Shown: in pieces, positions 1-12,700 of the stretch
How the letters are laid out: each line of letters opens with the position of its first letter
Position numbering within the stretch: the stretch's first letter is position 1
DNA from: Bursaphelenchus xylophilus
Lineage: Eukaryota > Nematoda > Chromadorea > Rhabditida > Aphelenchoididae
Assembly (NCBI GenBank): GCA_904066235.2
Contig: CAJFCV020000006.1
Location: 1,364,001-1,428,000 of the forward strand
Direction of reading: 5' to 3'
Length of the DNA stretch: 64,000 bases
The notes under the pieces: generated by a model
What the model was told of the DNA's origin: nothing
The model's database searches: none
Seen by the model: the letters and a program-made list of their open reading frames with translations, nothing else
Program-made: the position numbers and the translations under genes

Positions 1-370
1 AACTCAACGTCCAATTTCATTCGTTCGGTGGTCGGCGTATCCACCGACTTTTGGTTGACCTTCATCCGCTCGCCCGACTTGAACTTGTACTCCGTGGCGC
101 GCGCGAATGGCACGTTCATGGGGTTGGTGTCGTCGTGAAGGCGGTCCGGATCGTACCCGAGCTGCATGGAGGGTGTGGCCATGAGGCCGACCAAATGATT
201 GTGGGCTCGGGTGCCGTTCGGTCCCAAGGGGTCTGGCAGATTCTCCAGATCCACCGTCAGATCATTGCTGTTGACGTTGGGGTTGGGGCGCGCGAACACA
301 ATGTTGGTGGGCTTGATCTGACGCCCGTTCACTTTGCCGTGAATTCGAGCTTCGATGACGCCGGGAAGGT
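1..370 (-). CDS. him-4: Hemicentin exon 40 (partial): G2F (nidogen-like beta-barrel) domain
   Basis: After TTTTTTCAG the frame reads [15 protein letters not shown], then [14 protein letters not shown] and [17 protein letters not shown]. This order (a G-x-x-N-G start, an N-x-P-x-x-L-G turn, then F-x-R-x-T-x-x-x-F-x-x-G-E) matches the G2F domain that follows the Ig array in hemicentins and is shared with nidogen G2. About 122 residues are in the window; the rest continues below position 1. Confidence 0.85.
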
Positions 371-456
371 CTGAAAAAAACGTGGGAAATGATGGCTGAG
401 GCACTGGAATTTACTGCCAATTTGTTATATATATATCTACATATACATATACATAC

Positions 457-506
<50 letters not shown>

Positions 507-545
507 TTATACAGTACATATACGTATACATATACATATACATAC

Positions 546-607
<62 letters not shown>

Positions 608-687
608 TTATACAGTACATATACGTATACATATACATATACATATACATACACATATACATGTACATATACATTTACATATACATT

Positions 688-750
<63 letters not shown>

Positions 751-3700
751 TTATACAGTACATATACATACACATATACATACACATATACATATACATA
801 TACATATACACATATACATATACATCTACATATACATTTACATATACATATACATACACATATACATACACATATACATATACATACACATATACATATA
901 CATATACATATACAGTACATATACGTATACATATACATATACATACACATATACATATACATATACATATACATCTACATATACATTTACATATACATAT
1001 ACATATACATACACTTATACAGTACATATACATACACATATACATATACATATACATCTACATACACATATACATATACATATACTTATACAGTACATAT
1101 ACCTACACATATACATATACATATACATCTACATATACATTTACATATACATATACATATACATACACATATACATACACATACACATATACATACACAT
1201 ACACATATACATATACATATACACATATACATATACATATACACATATACATATACATATAGATACAGATATACCTATTATTATACATACAGTACATATA
1301 CGTATACTATATATAAAAAAACGCCTTTTGGCCATAAAATGAAAAAAAAAACTCACTTCCAACAATGAGGCCCACTTCATCGTACGATTTCCCCTTTTTA
1401 TTCCACGCTCTGCACTTGTAGCTGCCTCGGTCGGCTTCGGTGAGGTCGTTGATGACTAGTGAGTTGTTTTTCTGAAAACAATAAGCTTCATTACTGGTCG
1501 ATTTCCCGGGACTAGTGGTATCAGTCTGTCGGGAAAATAATGTGGATTTTTATCGGGAAAAAATTTGGATTTGTCGGGAAAATAATGTGGATTTGTCGAC
1601 AAGATTTGTCGGGAAAATAATGTGGATTTTGTCGGAAAAATAATATTGATTTTTTGGGGAAATAATGTGGATTTGTTGGGAAAATAATGTGGATTTAACA
1701 AAAGATATTTCGCAAATCAAAGCGCGACAATGAGCGATTTCGAAGCCCGGAAAATCCACATTATTTTCCCGACAACCCCACATTATTTTTCCGACAAAAT
1801 CCACATTATTTTCCCGACAAATCCACATTATTTTCCCGACAAACCCACATTATTTTCCCGACAGACTGATACTCCCTAAACGTGCCATTTCCTTCTAAAT
1901 CCTCTCCTAAATAACCAGAAAAACCGGCCTACCGCAAACACGAATTTGCTTCCATCGATCTCCAAGTTGACATTGTCCTTGGTCCATCGGATTCGCGTCA
2001 ACAACGGCGTTCCCTTGACCAAATTACAATCCAAAACCACCTGTTTCCCGGTCTGGCCAACAATCCGCCCGCTTTGCGGGATCTCCACCACTGGCGCGAC
2101 CTCCGCCACCTCCAGAGTTGCGGGCTCTTTGGGCTTGAATTTGTGATCCTTTCCGTTGATGAGCACCTCGCAATGATACTTTTTGATCTCATCCTTGTCG
2201 ATGAAGTAGTGCAGAATCAAGCTCCCGTTGGACAGGATGTGCATTCGATCGTTGACCATCATGGGCTCGATTCGTTCGCCATCAAAGTACCAGGAAAGAT
2301 CTTTGGAGGGGTTTTTACAGTCGATTACGGTGAGTGGGACTAACGGCTCTTTTTTGGGAGCACGACGAATCTCGGACCTGTTGTCGGAGAACTCGACTTT
2401 CGCAATCGCCTGGAAATGGTTTGCAAAATGAGAGGCTCCAAAAAGCCTATAAAGAAAAATCTATATCCGGGTGGGACGTTTTATACGATGAAACATGCTC
2501 GAAGCGCTCTCAACAAGTTTTATCGTAAGAAATAATTAATGAAGGTGACGAAAAAATTTGGCATGTCCCGCTTTTGTGTTAAAAAATACCTTTTAGTCTT
2601 ATTAGACCATTTTAAACGACGAAACATGTTTGACGCGTACCGGATATGTTTCATCGTATAAAATGGTCACAGAAGGCTATAATGATAACATGAATGGCTT
2701 GCAAGGCCCAAAAAGATTACTACGAGGAAACCAAACCGAATAGGATCTTTTATACGATGAAACATGTCCAAAGTGGTTCGAACATATTTCATCGTATAAA
2801 ATAGTTTACAAATTTTAAAACGATTAACTGGAAAGCGCCATACCGGCTGCCACGTCAAAAGAATTTTTATAGCTTTTTTGGACCATTTTATACACCGAAA
2901 CATGTTTGACGCGTACCGGATATCTTTCAATGTATAAAATGATCACAGAAGGCTATAAAGATAACATGGAATATGTCAAGCCGGCTTTGATTTCAAAAAA
3001 ATTTTTTGTGGCCATGTTAAACCATTTTATACGATGAAACACGTTTGAAATGCTTCGGACATGTTTCATCGTATAAAGTGGTCTCAAAAAGCTATAGGGA
3101 TAACATTGAATATGTAAATAGGCAAAAAAATTTTATGGCCCTATGAAACCATCTTATACGATGAAACATGTTCGAAATGTCCCAGACATGTTTCATCGTA
3201 TAAAACGTCTCTCAAGTTTGTTCAAAGCCTCTACGGCGTATATCTAAATCATGTCCTATCAAAAAAAAAACATAATTTCTCTTACATGTTCCTCTCCAAC
3301 ATCATTTCTCGCCGTGCACACATATCTTCCCTCTTCAACTTCTCCGGCTTCCAGGTCAAGTAGATCCATCGACGAGTCCACAATCTTTCCGTTGATGGAC
3401 CAGACAATCACCGGAGCGGGCATTCCAGTGGCGCTGCATTTCAGCTTCAACGGTTGAGCTTTTTCGATTTGGATGAGTCGCGGGGGCGTCTCGATGAATT
3501 GAGGGGGTTGTGGGGCGGGGGAGGCTCCTAAATGGTTAAAATTTAGGTTTATTTTTAGGGTCTATACCATCGACTACCCCTAAATCAAGCACTCATAGTA
3601 AAAAATCAAAAAAAAATATTATTTAACAGTACTACTTAAGAAAAAAAAGTAAAAATTAGAAAAAATGGGTATCATTTTTGGAATCTACACCATCGACTAC

Positions 3701-6700
3701 CCCTAAATTGAGTACTTTTAGAAGAAAATCAAAAAATTACTATTTAACAATACCACTTAAAAAAGTAGTACTGTTAAATACATAAACAAGAAATGCCTCC
3801 TCACCCAAATGCCTCGGGTCCCTCGACGTTGGGAAGCACTTGAAGTAGATGACATTGCTCCCATTCTTATCGTGGTAGAGATGTCGCTCCTCCCACGGGA
3901 GGTACTCAATGTCCGTCGGGTCGATATCGGTGGGGACGTCGCCGCGTGGCGGTACGTACGCGTTGGCCGTGGGATTGCCCTCCTTGTCGCACTCGACCCA
4001 AACTCTTGGTGGGCCCGTCAGATGGATGTTGTTGACGGTGACGCGACGCACTCCGGTGGCGGTGCCCGCGTCGCTGCGCGCAATGCATTGGTAGAAGTCG
4101 TCGTCGTCGATGGAGACGCCTTGAATCGCCAAAGAGGTGCCGAGATTCTTGTATTCTGAAAAAAATATGAGTAAAGCCTTACTTACAGCGCAGTAAAAGA
4201 ATGTGTGCCACGAAAAACTATGCATAGCTATGACTTACTATCTTCTTTCCCAATCAATGTCATGTTTGGAACCTTCATCCAGGAAATAACCGGCTCCGGA
4301 TTTCCACTGGCATTACACGGCAGGATGATCGTATCTCCCAAAGAGGCATTCACATTCAGCTGATGAGGCTCGATTACAGGTGGAGCTGAAAGATAAATAA
4401 TGGAATCAAACAGCATCCTAACATCTTAGGATCAATACTTGAGTTCATAGGGTACTGCAATCGAGAGAGGGTTCCCGGAACCCATGTCAGACTCGGGGTT
4501 ATCGCTTTCCTTGTCTATACCCCGTCTCTGTGCTTATCCTAATGTCTATTCGGATCCTGATCCTATCTCCTATCCGGATCAATTCCCTCTCAATCCTCCT
4601 TCTTGCTCCCCGCGACCCCGTAGGTCCGAATAATTTCTCAACACAATCAAGATACAATGACTCACAACACGATTCGATTACTTAGCTCCTTTTTATTCTT
4701 AGTTACGACAATATAAAATACTGTAACCACTTCACAAGTGAAACACCTTGGATCTGACCGTTCTCCGCGGTTCCAAAATCGCAGACTGTCCTCGGAAACA
4801 AAAAAAACTTAAGGTTATGGTAGCTTACTCAGGGGTACTTGAGCTCACCTTAAGTTGCTGAAGTTTTTAATAGGCGCCTGTAACTCAACCATGGTTACTA
4901 CGACCCGCTTGAGGTTACTGTAACTTGCTAAGCGGGGTACTGTAACTCCACCAAGGTCACGATAACTCACTCAGGGCAATGATTAAAAACAAAGGGATTC
5001 TAGCGAACTTAGGCTTACGGTAACTGACTTAGAGCTCTTCCGGCAGCCATGGGACCACTGTAGCTAACTAAGTGAATACAGTAACCGACCTAGGGCAACT
5101 ATGATTGAAATTGGGCTGCAATAGCTAACCAAGGGGTAGTGTAGCTGAACCAAGGGTTAACACAGCTGAATTAGGCTGACTAAAGGCTACTGTAACCAAC
5201 TACAGCAGACTAATGGCTACTGCAACCAACCTAGAATTACTGTCGCTCAATTTAGGCTACTGCAGCAATACTCCTGCAGGTCTTGACAACTTAGGCAAGT
5301 GTTGCTTAATAAAGGGTACAGTTCTTAGTCATGGCCACTATGGCTTAATTAAGGCTACTATAGCTGACCAAGGTGCACGGTCACTAATCTAGTTGTACTG
5401 TAACTCACTCAAGACAACCAAATCCACATCCTTTTCGGCTGTTCCAGCCCAATTCTTCGCCGTGCAAGTGTAGATTCCCGCATCAGTGGGCTGTACGTCG
5501 TTGTACACAATAGCCAGCCGAAGAATATCATCCTCGTCCGTGGCCAAATGCTCCTTAGTTATCGTGACATTGTCGCGGTTCCAGCTGATCTCCGGCGGCG
5601 GGATTCCGACCGTCTCGCACCAAACCTTGGCCCTTTCGCCCTTCTTCACAACCACCTTCAACGGCTTCTCGTTGATTTTCGGGGGAACTGAAGAAGTTGG
5701 AAAATAAAAAAATAGTTTAGTCATCAAAAAAAGAGTACCTCCGACATAAAGTTGAGTTTTTTGAGTCGCATTTCCCACCGAATTCGTCACCGTGCACTCG
5801 TATTCCCCTTCGTCGGTCAGCTCGGTGTCGCCCAGCTGGAGTTGTCCCTTCTTGTTGGTTACAAAGGCCGTGATCTCCTGGAATTCCGAGCATTATTACA
5901 CATGTATATATCCATATTTTTACAAGGCTATCGGACTTTGTAAAGGGCTTGGAAATACAGTTTGAAAAATTTGGGGCCGAGGCCCGGGGCCGGAATTTCT
6001 TTTTTATCGTGTTGCGAAAATAACGTGGATTTATAAGCTTGTCGGGAAAATAATGTGTATCCGTCTGTCGGAAAAATAATGTGGATTTGTTAGTTTATCG
6101 GAAAAATAATGTGGATTTGTTAGTTTGCCGGGAAAATAATGTGGATTTATAAGCTTGTCGGGAAAATAATGTGAATCCGTTTGTCGGAAAAACAATGTGG
6201 ATTTGTTAGTTTGCCGGGAAAATAATGTGGATTTAGCCATCTGTCGGGAAAAAATGTGGATTTATCTGCCTGCCAGTCTACAGTCGCACACAAAAATTCT
6301 CCAGCTGCGGCTAGCCTTCAGAAATTCATGATGGACAATTTCAAGGTGCAACAAATCCACATTATTTTCCCGACAGACTGGTAAATCCACATTATCTTCC
6401 CGACAGACTGATACTGTTCTTTTTCAAAGAGTTTCCATCAAGACCAGCGCATTCTTGGAGCTTCAAAAACTTACACCGCCCAGCTTGATCAGCTCCCCAT
6501 TCTTTTTCCAGACCACCTCCGACTTTTCCCATTCGATTTCGATCTCACAAGTGATGATGGTGGGCTGTCCTTGGCTGCTGTTGACCTGACGAACCTGGTT
6601 GGGTCCGATCGTAGCTGGAGCACTAATAGCCTAAAAATCATTATTTTAAATACCAAAACACTCTGTCAAATATTCGAATATCACACATATACGTCATCCT

Positions 6701-9700
6701 GAGGGCCACTTACCTTCACCACATACAAACTACTGGCCTCTCCGGCTTCGTTCCACACCACACACTTGAATGGAAGGTCGCCCTTTTCGTTCAGCCCACT
6801 AACAATCAGATTGCCGTTCCCTCGAATTGTGTAGTTGACGCCGGTCTCTTCGATCGGCTCGTCCATGTAGTACCAGGAGGTGTTGGCCAGCGGATAGGCG
6901 GAGGATTCACAGACCAGCGAGATCTCGGCGCCCACAGCCACCACTGTCTCGTTGGGCGATTTTTTGGTGATCTCGGGTGATACTGAAGAAATTTTTTTCT
7001 TATTCTGTCGGGAAAATAATGAGCACAATGTGGCTGCGCCGATCGCGTCGCTGAATTGAAAAGCAACTTGATTTTCGCCGCGACACATTAATTTTCTCGG
7101 TGGCGATGCGTTTTTCGATGCGACAAAGTGCTCATTATTTTCCCGACAGACTGATAACTGGCGAAAGAAGAGAGAAAAATTACAGTGAAACCTATGTGAT
7201 ATCAGCCTGTCGGGAAAATAATGTGGATCTGCCGCAACCAGCGGTCGCAAAGCGATAATGGCGTATGTCTGGAAAATAATGTGGATTTGTCAAAATAATG
7301 TGGGTGGAAAAAATGTCTATTGACTTTATGAAAATACTCTCGGTCTGTCGGAAAAATAATGTGGATTTGTCGTTGTAAATCTTCGGCTACCCATCATCGC
7401 TTGCTAGCCGTCGCAAGGCGATGATGGGCGATTCAAACCGCCACAAATCCACATTATTTTCCCGACACACCGATATATAAATATATTAATGACCAACCCT
7501 GCCATTCCCTCTAAAAAGTTACCCTCTAAAAATCCCAAAACCCACCCAAAACCTCCAGCGTGAAGGCCTGCTGATCGGTGCCGGCTTCATTCGTCGCCAC
7601 ACACACGTAAATCCCCGAGTCCGAGCTGTGCGTGTCAATGATCTTCAGCACACTCTCCTCCACCATGTAGCGGGCGCCCGTCTCCACACGAATCCCGTTC
7701 CTCTGCCACGTGATTTTGGGCTTCGGCTCGCCGGTGGCCACACATTCCATTACGGCCACATTGCCTTCAACCACCTTGTTCGTGCCGCTGTTCATGATGG
7801 ATGGGGACACTGGAAAAGGTGGTATACAAAGCTTGAGGAAGCCGTAACAGGTTTGAAAGCCGGGCGCGTACTTGCGGGCAACCACTTTGCGGGAAAATTT
7901 TTTGCGGAAAGCAAAATGAGCGCTCTGTAATAGCAAGATGTCCCGCCTCCGACAGACTGATATAAGTTGACGTTAGTTTTTGTCTATGAGGAAGAAACAG
8001 CTGCCCGCAAATGTCGGCAGACTTCCAAAAAACCCCCAGAATCGCAGGAATTTTGTAATCCTGTTGCCGGAAAATGTCGGCTGCCCGCAAATGACGGCCT
8101 CGCCCGCAAATGTCCCAGGTTGCCCGCAAGTGACGCCATTTGAAAAGTCCCTGGCCTTCCCTCAAAATTTCCCAGGCCCTGGACGGGCGTCGACATAAAC
8201 GCTTACAATCAACAGTAATTACGTATTGCAAGCTATCCTTTCCAGCGCCATTCTCCGCCCGACATTCGTACACGCCCTTGTCCGCCAGGGTTGCATTTGA
8301 AATCTGAAACAAGTGTAAAATACGTCGAGGAATCTAAGAATTACTCAAAAATCTCATTTTGAACTTATGAACTTATTAGAGTTACCTGAATGAACTTATT
8401 CTCCGTGCCGAACACAATGTTCGTCGCATTCTCCTCCGTGATCAGCGTCCCATTCAGGAACCACTCAATTCGCGGCGTCGGCTTCCCGCCGGCCTCGCAA
8501 TACAACGTCACCGAGCGGCCGGTGATCAGACGACGGTTCAGCTCCAAGTTCTCGCGATTAATCTCCGGCGTCACCAGGATGTCCACGGTGATGGCGGAGT
8601 GGGCCGAGCCGAGCTCGTTCCTCGCCACGCACTCGTAGCTTCCGGTGTTGTCGGCTTGCAGGTTCATGATGTCCAAGCGGGTGCCCTGGAAGCGAAATCT
8701 TCGTTAATAGAGCCGAACTTACAGACAACGAGACTTGGGCCGTGTTGGCCGAGGGAATCAACAGTTTCCCGTCGATGTTCCACGAAAGCGCCGGCTTGGG
8801 ATTCCCGGTGGCATTGCAGAAGATGGTGACGGAGGATCCAACCGGCTTCACAGGGTTGTCTTGGGCTCGGACTTCAACTTTGGGTTCCACTGAAAACAAA
8901 TGTCCTTTTTCCTTATTTTACGTTTCAAATTGAAAAAAATTAGGTGTGACATTTTATACGATGGAAAATTTTTTCAAACTGGGCAAAATTAGGTGTGACA
9001 TTTTATACGATGGAAATTTTTTTCAAATTGAAAAAAATTAGGTGTGACATTTTATACGATGGAAAATTTTTTAAAATTGAGAAAAAAAGGTGTGACATGT
9101 TATACGATGGATTTTTTTTAAATTGAAAAAAATTAGGTGTGACATTTTATACGATGGACCTATTTGATCCATTTTGATCCATTGATATTAAAATTGAGAA
9201 AAACAAGGTGTGACATGTTATACGATGAAAAAATTTTTCAAACTGTTAAAAATTAGGTGTGACATTTTATACGATGGAAATTTTTTTCACAAAAGTACTT
9301 CTATGAAGTATGGATTGCAGGTCGAGATATGTATTTCGTCAAAATTTTTCATATCCCGTTCCCGCTACTCACCATAAACATTCAGCGTGATCACCTTCTC
9401 CGTGACGCCCGCGTCATTCTCCGCATGACAGGTCCAGGTGCCAATGTCTTCGAGGCCGGCCTGAATCAACTCCAGGCCTTGGCCTCGCTCCAGCAACCGA
9501 ATTTTTCCCGGAACTTCCTTGACCTGCTCCCCATTACCTTTGAACCATTTGACGGTGGGCGGTGGATGCCCTGAGGCGGGACACCACAACACCGTCGAAC
9601 GGCCAATGGGCACTGTTGGTGCGGCGTTGATTTTCTCCTCGATGATGACGGGTTGCGCTAAAAATGAGATTTTTTAAAAACTTTTTGGATATTTAGCAAA

Positions 9701-12700
9701 AAATTTCGAAAAATTTGGAAAAAAGTTGAAAATTTCTAGATTTTTTTGAAATTCATATAGTTTATTGATTAGTTTTCGTTAATAAAGTTTAATAGAGAAA
9801 ATGCAACATCATGACAGCACAGTGTACATACAACAACACAGTAAAAAATTGAAAAAAATTGGAAAAAATTGGAAAAAATTGGAAAAAAATGAAAAAAATG
9901 GAAAATCGAAAGACAAACAGCCCAAAATATGAACAATACAGTATCACAATCCCACCGCAAACACACAGAAATCCCACTACGATATGCTATAATACCCTTG
10001 GTCGGTTTTTGAGTGGATTTTTTCGCGGAAATCGGGGGAAAACTCGGTCGTTTCGAGTTCGGCGCGCTCGGAATGCCGGAAAAGCGAGTGTTTTGGGGGC
10101 TTATCGTTGACCGATGCAATCTCCGGCCTTAAATCCTCTTCCAGCACACTTAAATCATCTGGATCCGTCGATTTGAGCGGGCGGCTTTGAGGCTTTACCC
10201 GTTTTAGCTTGGTTTTAAAGTAATTCCTCGCGAATTTCGAGGATTTATGCAAATTTTCGCCGGAAAATGAGGTTGGCGATGATTTAAATTGTAAAATATG
10301 GTTGTCTAGGGAGTCAGAAGGGTCTGAGAATCCTTGTGGATGTTGAGGATCTTCGGAAATTTGAGTTTCAAAAGGAACTTCCCAAAAATTTTGCTCGAAA
10401 ATTCGGTTTTTTGCCATTTTTCTTGGATTACTGTAGGTTGTGAACTTGGCATCCACCCTGAACTTTGGCCTATGCTTCGTACTACTAATAAATGCAAATT
10501 TCGCCACATTCGGATCATAATTTCCCGCGTATTTCTCGTAATTTTTCAGCTTATGCAAGGGCAAAGTCGGTGTCTCCAACGCCATCGGATGGACCGGCGA
10601 CTGTCGCGGGACCAGTCGATTCAGCGTGAAATGCGGCGGATCCCCCACTTCGTGCCGACGAATGTTAGAAAACCGATGGGTTAGCGGGTTAGTCGGGTTA
10701 TGGCGCCGGCGCGCCTCGAACGCGCGCCGCTGCTGGTTGATGTGCCGGAACTCGAGCGCGCGACAGTATTCGGTGCGTAAATGCGTACACAGGACGTCCA
10801 CGTGGAACTTGGCGTGCGATTGGCCGGCACGGTTCGACGCGACGCACTTGTAGTGGCCGTTGTCCGCCACTTTGATCGACTTGATGGTGAGGCGTTTCCC
10901 GTTCGAGGAGATCTGAAAATTGACTTGTATTGGAGGGTGAAAATGAATAGGGTCGAAGTTGGACACTCAAATTTTACTTTTAAGGCTTTGCGACCGAGAT
11001 TCTAGAATTAAAAAAATTTAATATTAGGTCGTCCAGAAAGTTCGTTCGTTTTTCTGAGCCCGAAAAATAATGAAAAATTAAATAAAAAAAAAAACCAAAT
11101 ATGCGGTTTTGTAGCGGAGAAAAAGGTGTATGAAATAAGTATATTCCCTTTGCCAAAGAACAAACAATCCTTGTAAAACAAAGCAATCAAAAGAAACGAA
11201 CGAACTTTCTGGACGACCTAATACAGGGTGTACCAAAAAATGGAAACTTTTTTCATGGGCCCTGACGCAAAACTGGGTAGGTGTAGCCAAAGAAGTTTAT
11301 TACAGCAACATTCTCTGTGTTTTTCTGTCCTAGTGGTTTGATTTTTACGCCCATATATGGATGGTGATTTATAAATTTTTGGTTTCAGTCCAGCCGAAAG
11401 TGCAGAATTCAGTCCACGGAGGCACTTTGGACTGAAATCGTCAAATCTTGTCCATTTCGGCGCAAGATTTGCAAACTTTGTCCGTTCGCTGGACGAAAAT
11501 CAACAAATTTAGTCCAGGGATTGGACAACTTTTTTTTGTCCAGAGAACGGACCAGATTCGGGGATTTTGGTCTTGGCGGGCGGACTAAATCCGCCGGTTT
11601 TTGATCCGCGGGCCTGATAATTTTTATTATCGGACGCTCGGACGAAAATCGGCGGATTCAGTCCGCCCCTCGGACCAAATTCGCCAAATCTTGTCCAGTG
11701 CTTTCGTTTTTATGTTTTAGGGGATGGCATTGGATTTTTTATGTTTTTTTTTGTCCATCGATAAATTAAGATAAATTATGTATAACGTCGAATTCAAACG
11801 AGATTTATAGATTCCGGAGGATGAATAACTGATTTATCAACTGATAAAAGCATAACTGTAACAAAGGATGTTAGTGTATTATTCTACTAGATCTCGTAGT
11901 TCGAAGTTGGGATTCTCCATTCTTGCAATAGGGACGACGACCGACCAGCTGATCATCTCGATGGTTTCACCACTGAGTCGGACCAAGCTGTTGGTGTGAA
12001 GCGATTAAATCGCCGTTTTGCCAAAGGACGACTCCAGGGCGAATGGAACGACCTAAATTGATAAAAAAAATATGCGGAAAAACTCACATCTCGGTTCACA
12101 TAGCAAGCTGACATTGCTAATGGAGTTATGCTTTCTTAACTCTCGCAGCATTGAGTTCAACTTGATGCCCTTCTTTCCAAATCCAATCCAAGTGCGCTCT
12201 TTGTTTGAACATCCAGCAACGTTTACGACGAATTTCGCAACTTGTTTACCAAAAAAACCCGAAAAAATGGCGCATTTTCCCATGATCTTGGTTCCGCCGC
12301 GAAAATGGCATTCCGATCGTTTCGGATTTGCGCTTCTCTCGGCTGCATTTTGTTTTTTTTTACGATTCTTGTTCTTTTTTGGAAATTATTTTAGTTTTTC
12401 TATAATTTCTGGACATTGTTTTAGGTCGAATTTTACTCAGAGCATTATTTTCCTCAACTTTTCTCTTTTCAGACTTTATCTTGTGTTCACCCCTGCCCAA
12501 ACAGAAGCTGAACGTCGAAGTTTTGGAGCGTGTTCGTCCTTGGTGAAGGTTTTGGGTCGTCGTTCATGGAGAATCTAGAGTGTCGTCGGGTTATTCAACC
12601 ACCTTGATTGTCCGCCCACCTGTACAATGTGGAAAGATCGGAGAAATTCTTCAGCAGCCTTCGTCCAAATCAACACCAGAGAACGGGAAGATTTTAACCA

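Noticed and set aside
51..374. Plus-strand ORF of 107 codons
   Set aside because: It is the antisense shadow of the G2F exon, which has the splice acceptor and homology on the minus strand.
389..1368. Long frames of alternating I/Y and T/Y on both strands
   Set aside because: They translate a hexamer microsatellite; all frames are open because the repeat lacks stop codons.
11078..11290. Possible transposase in the 196-bp mariner-like element
   Set aside because: The element is too short for a transposase and the frame runs past its end without a D-D-E/D-type motif.
12008..12283. Possible two-exon gene inside the composite transposon (minus strand)
   Set aside because: It would need a 35-bp intron, below the usual nematode minimum, and the peptide is unrecognised.
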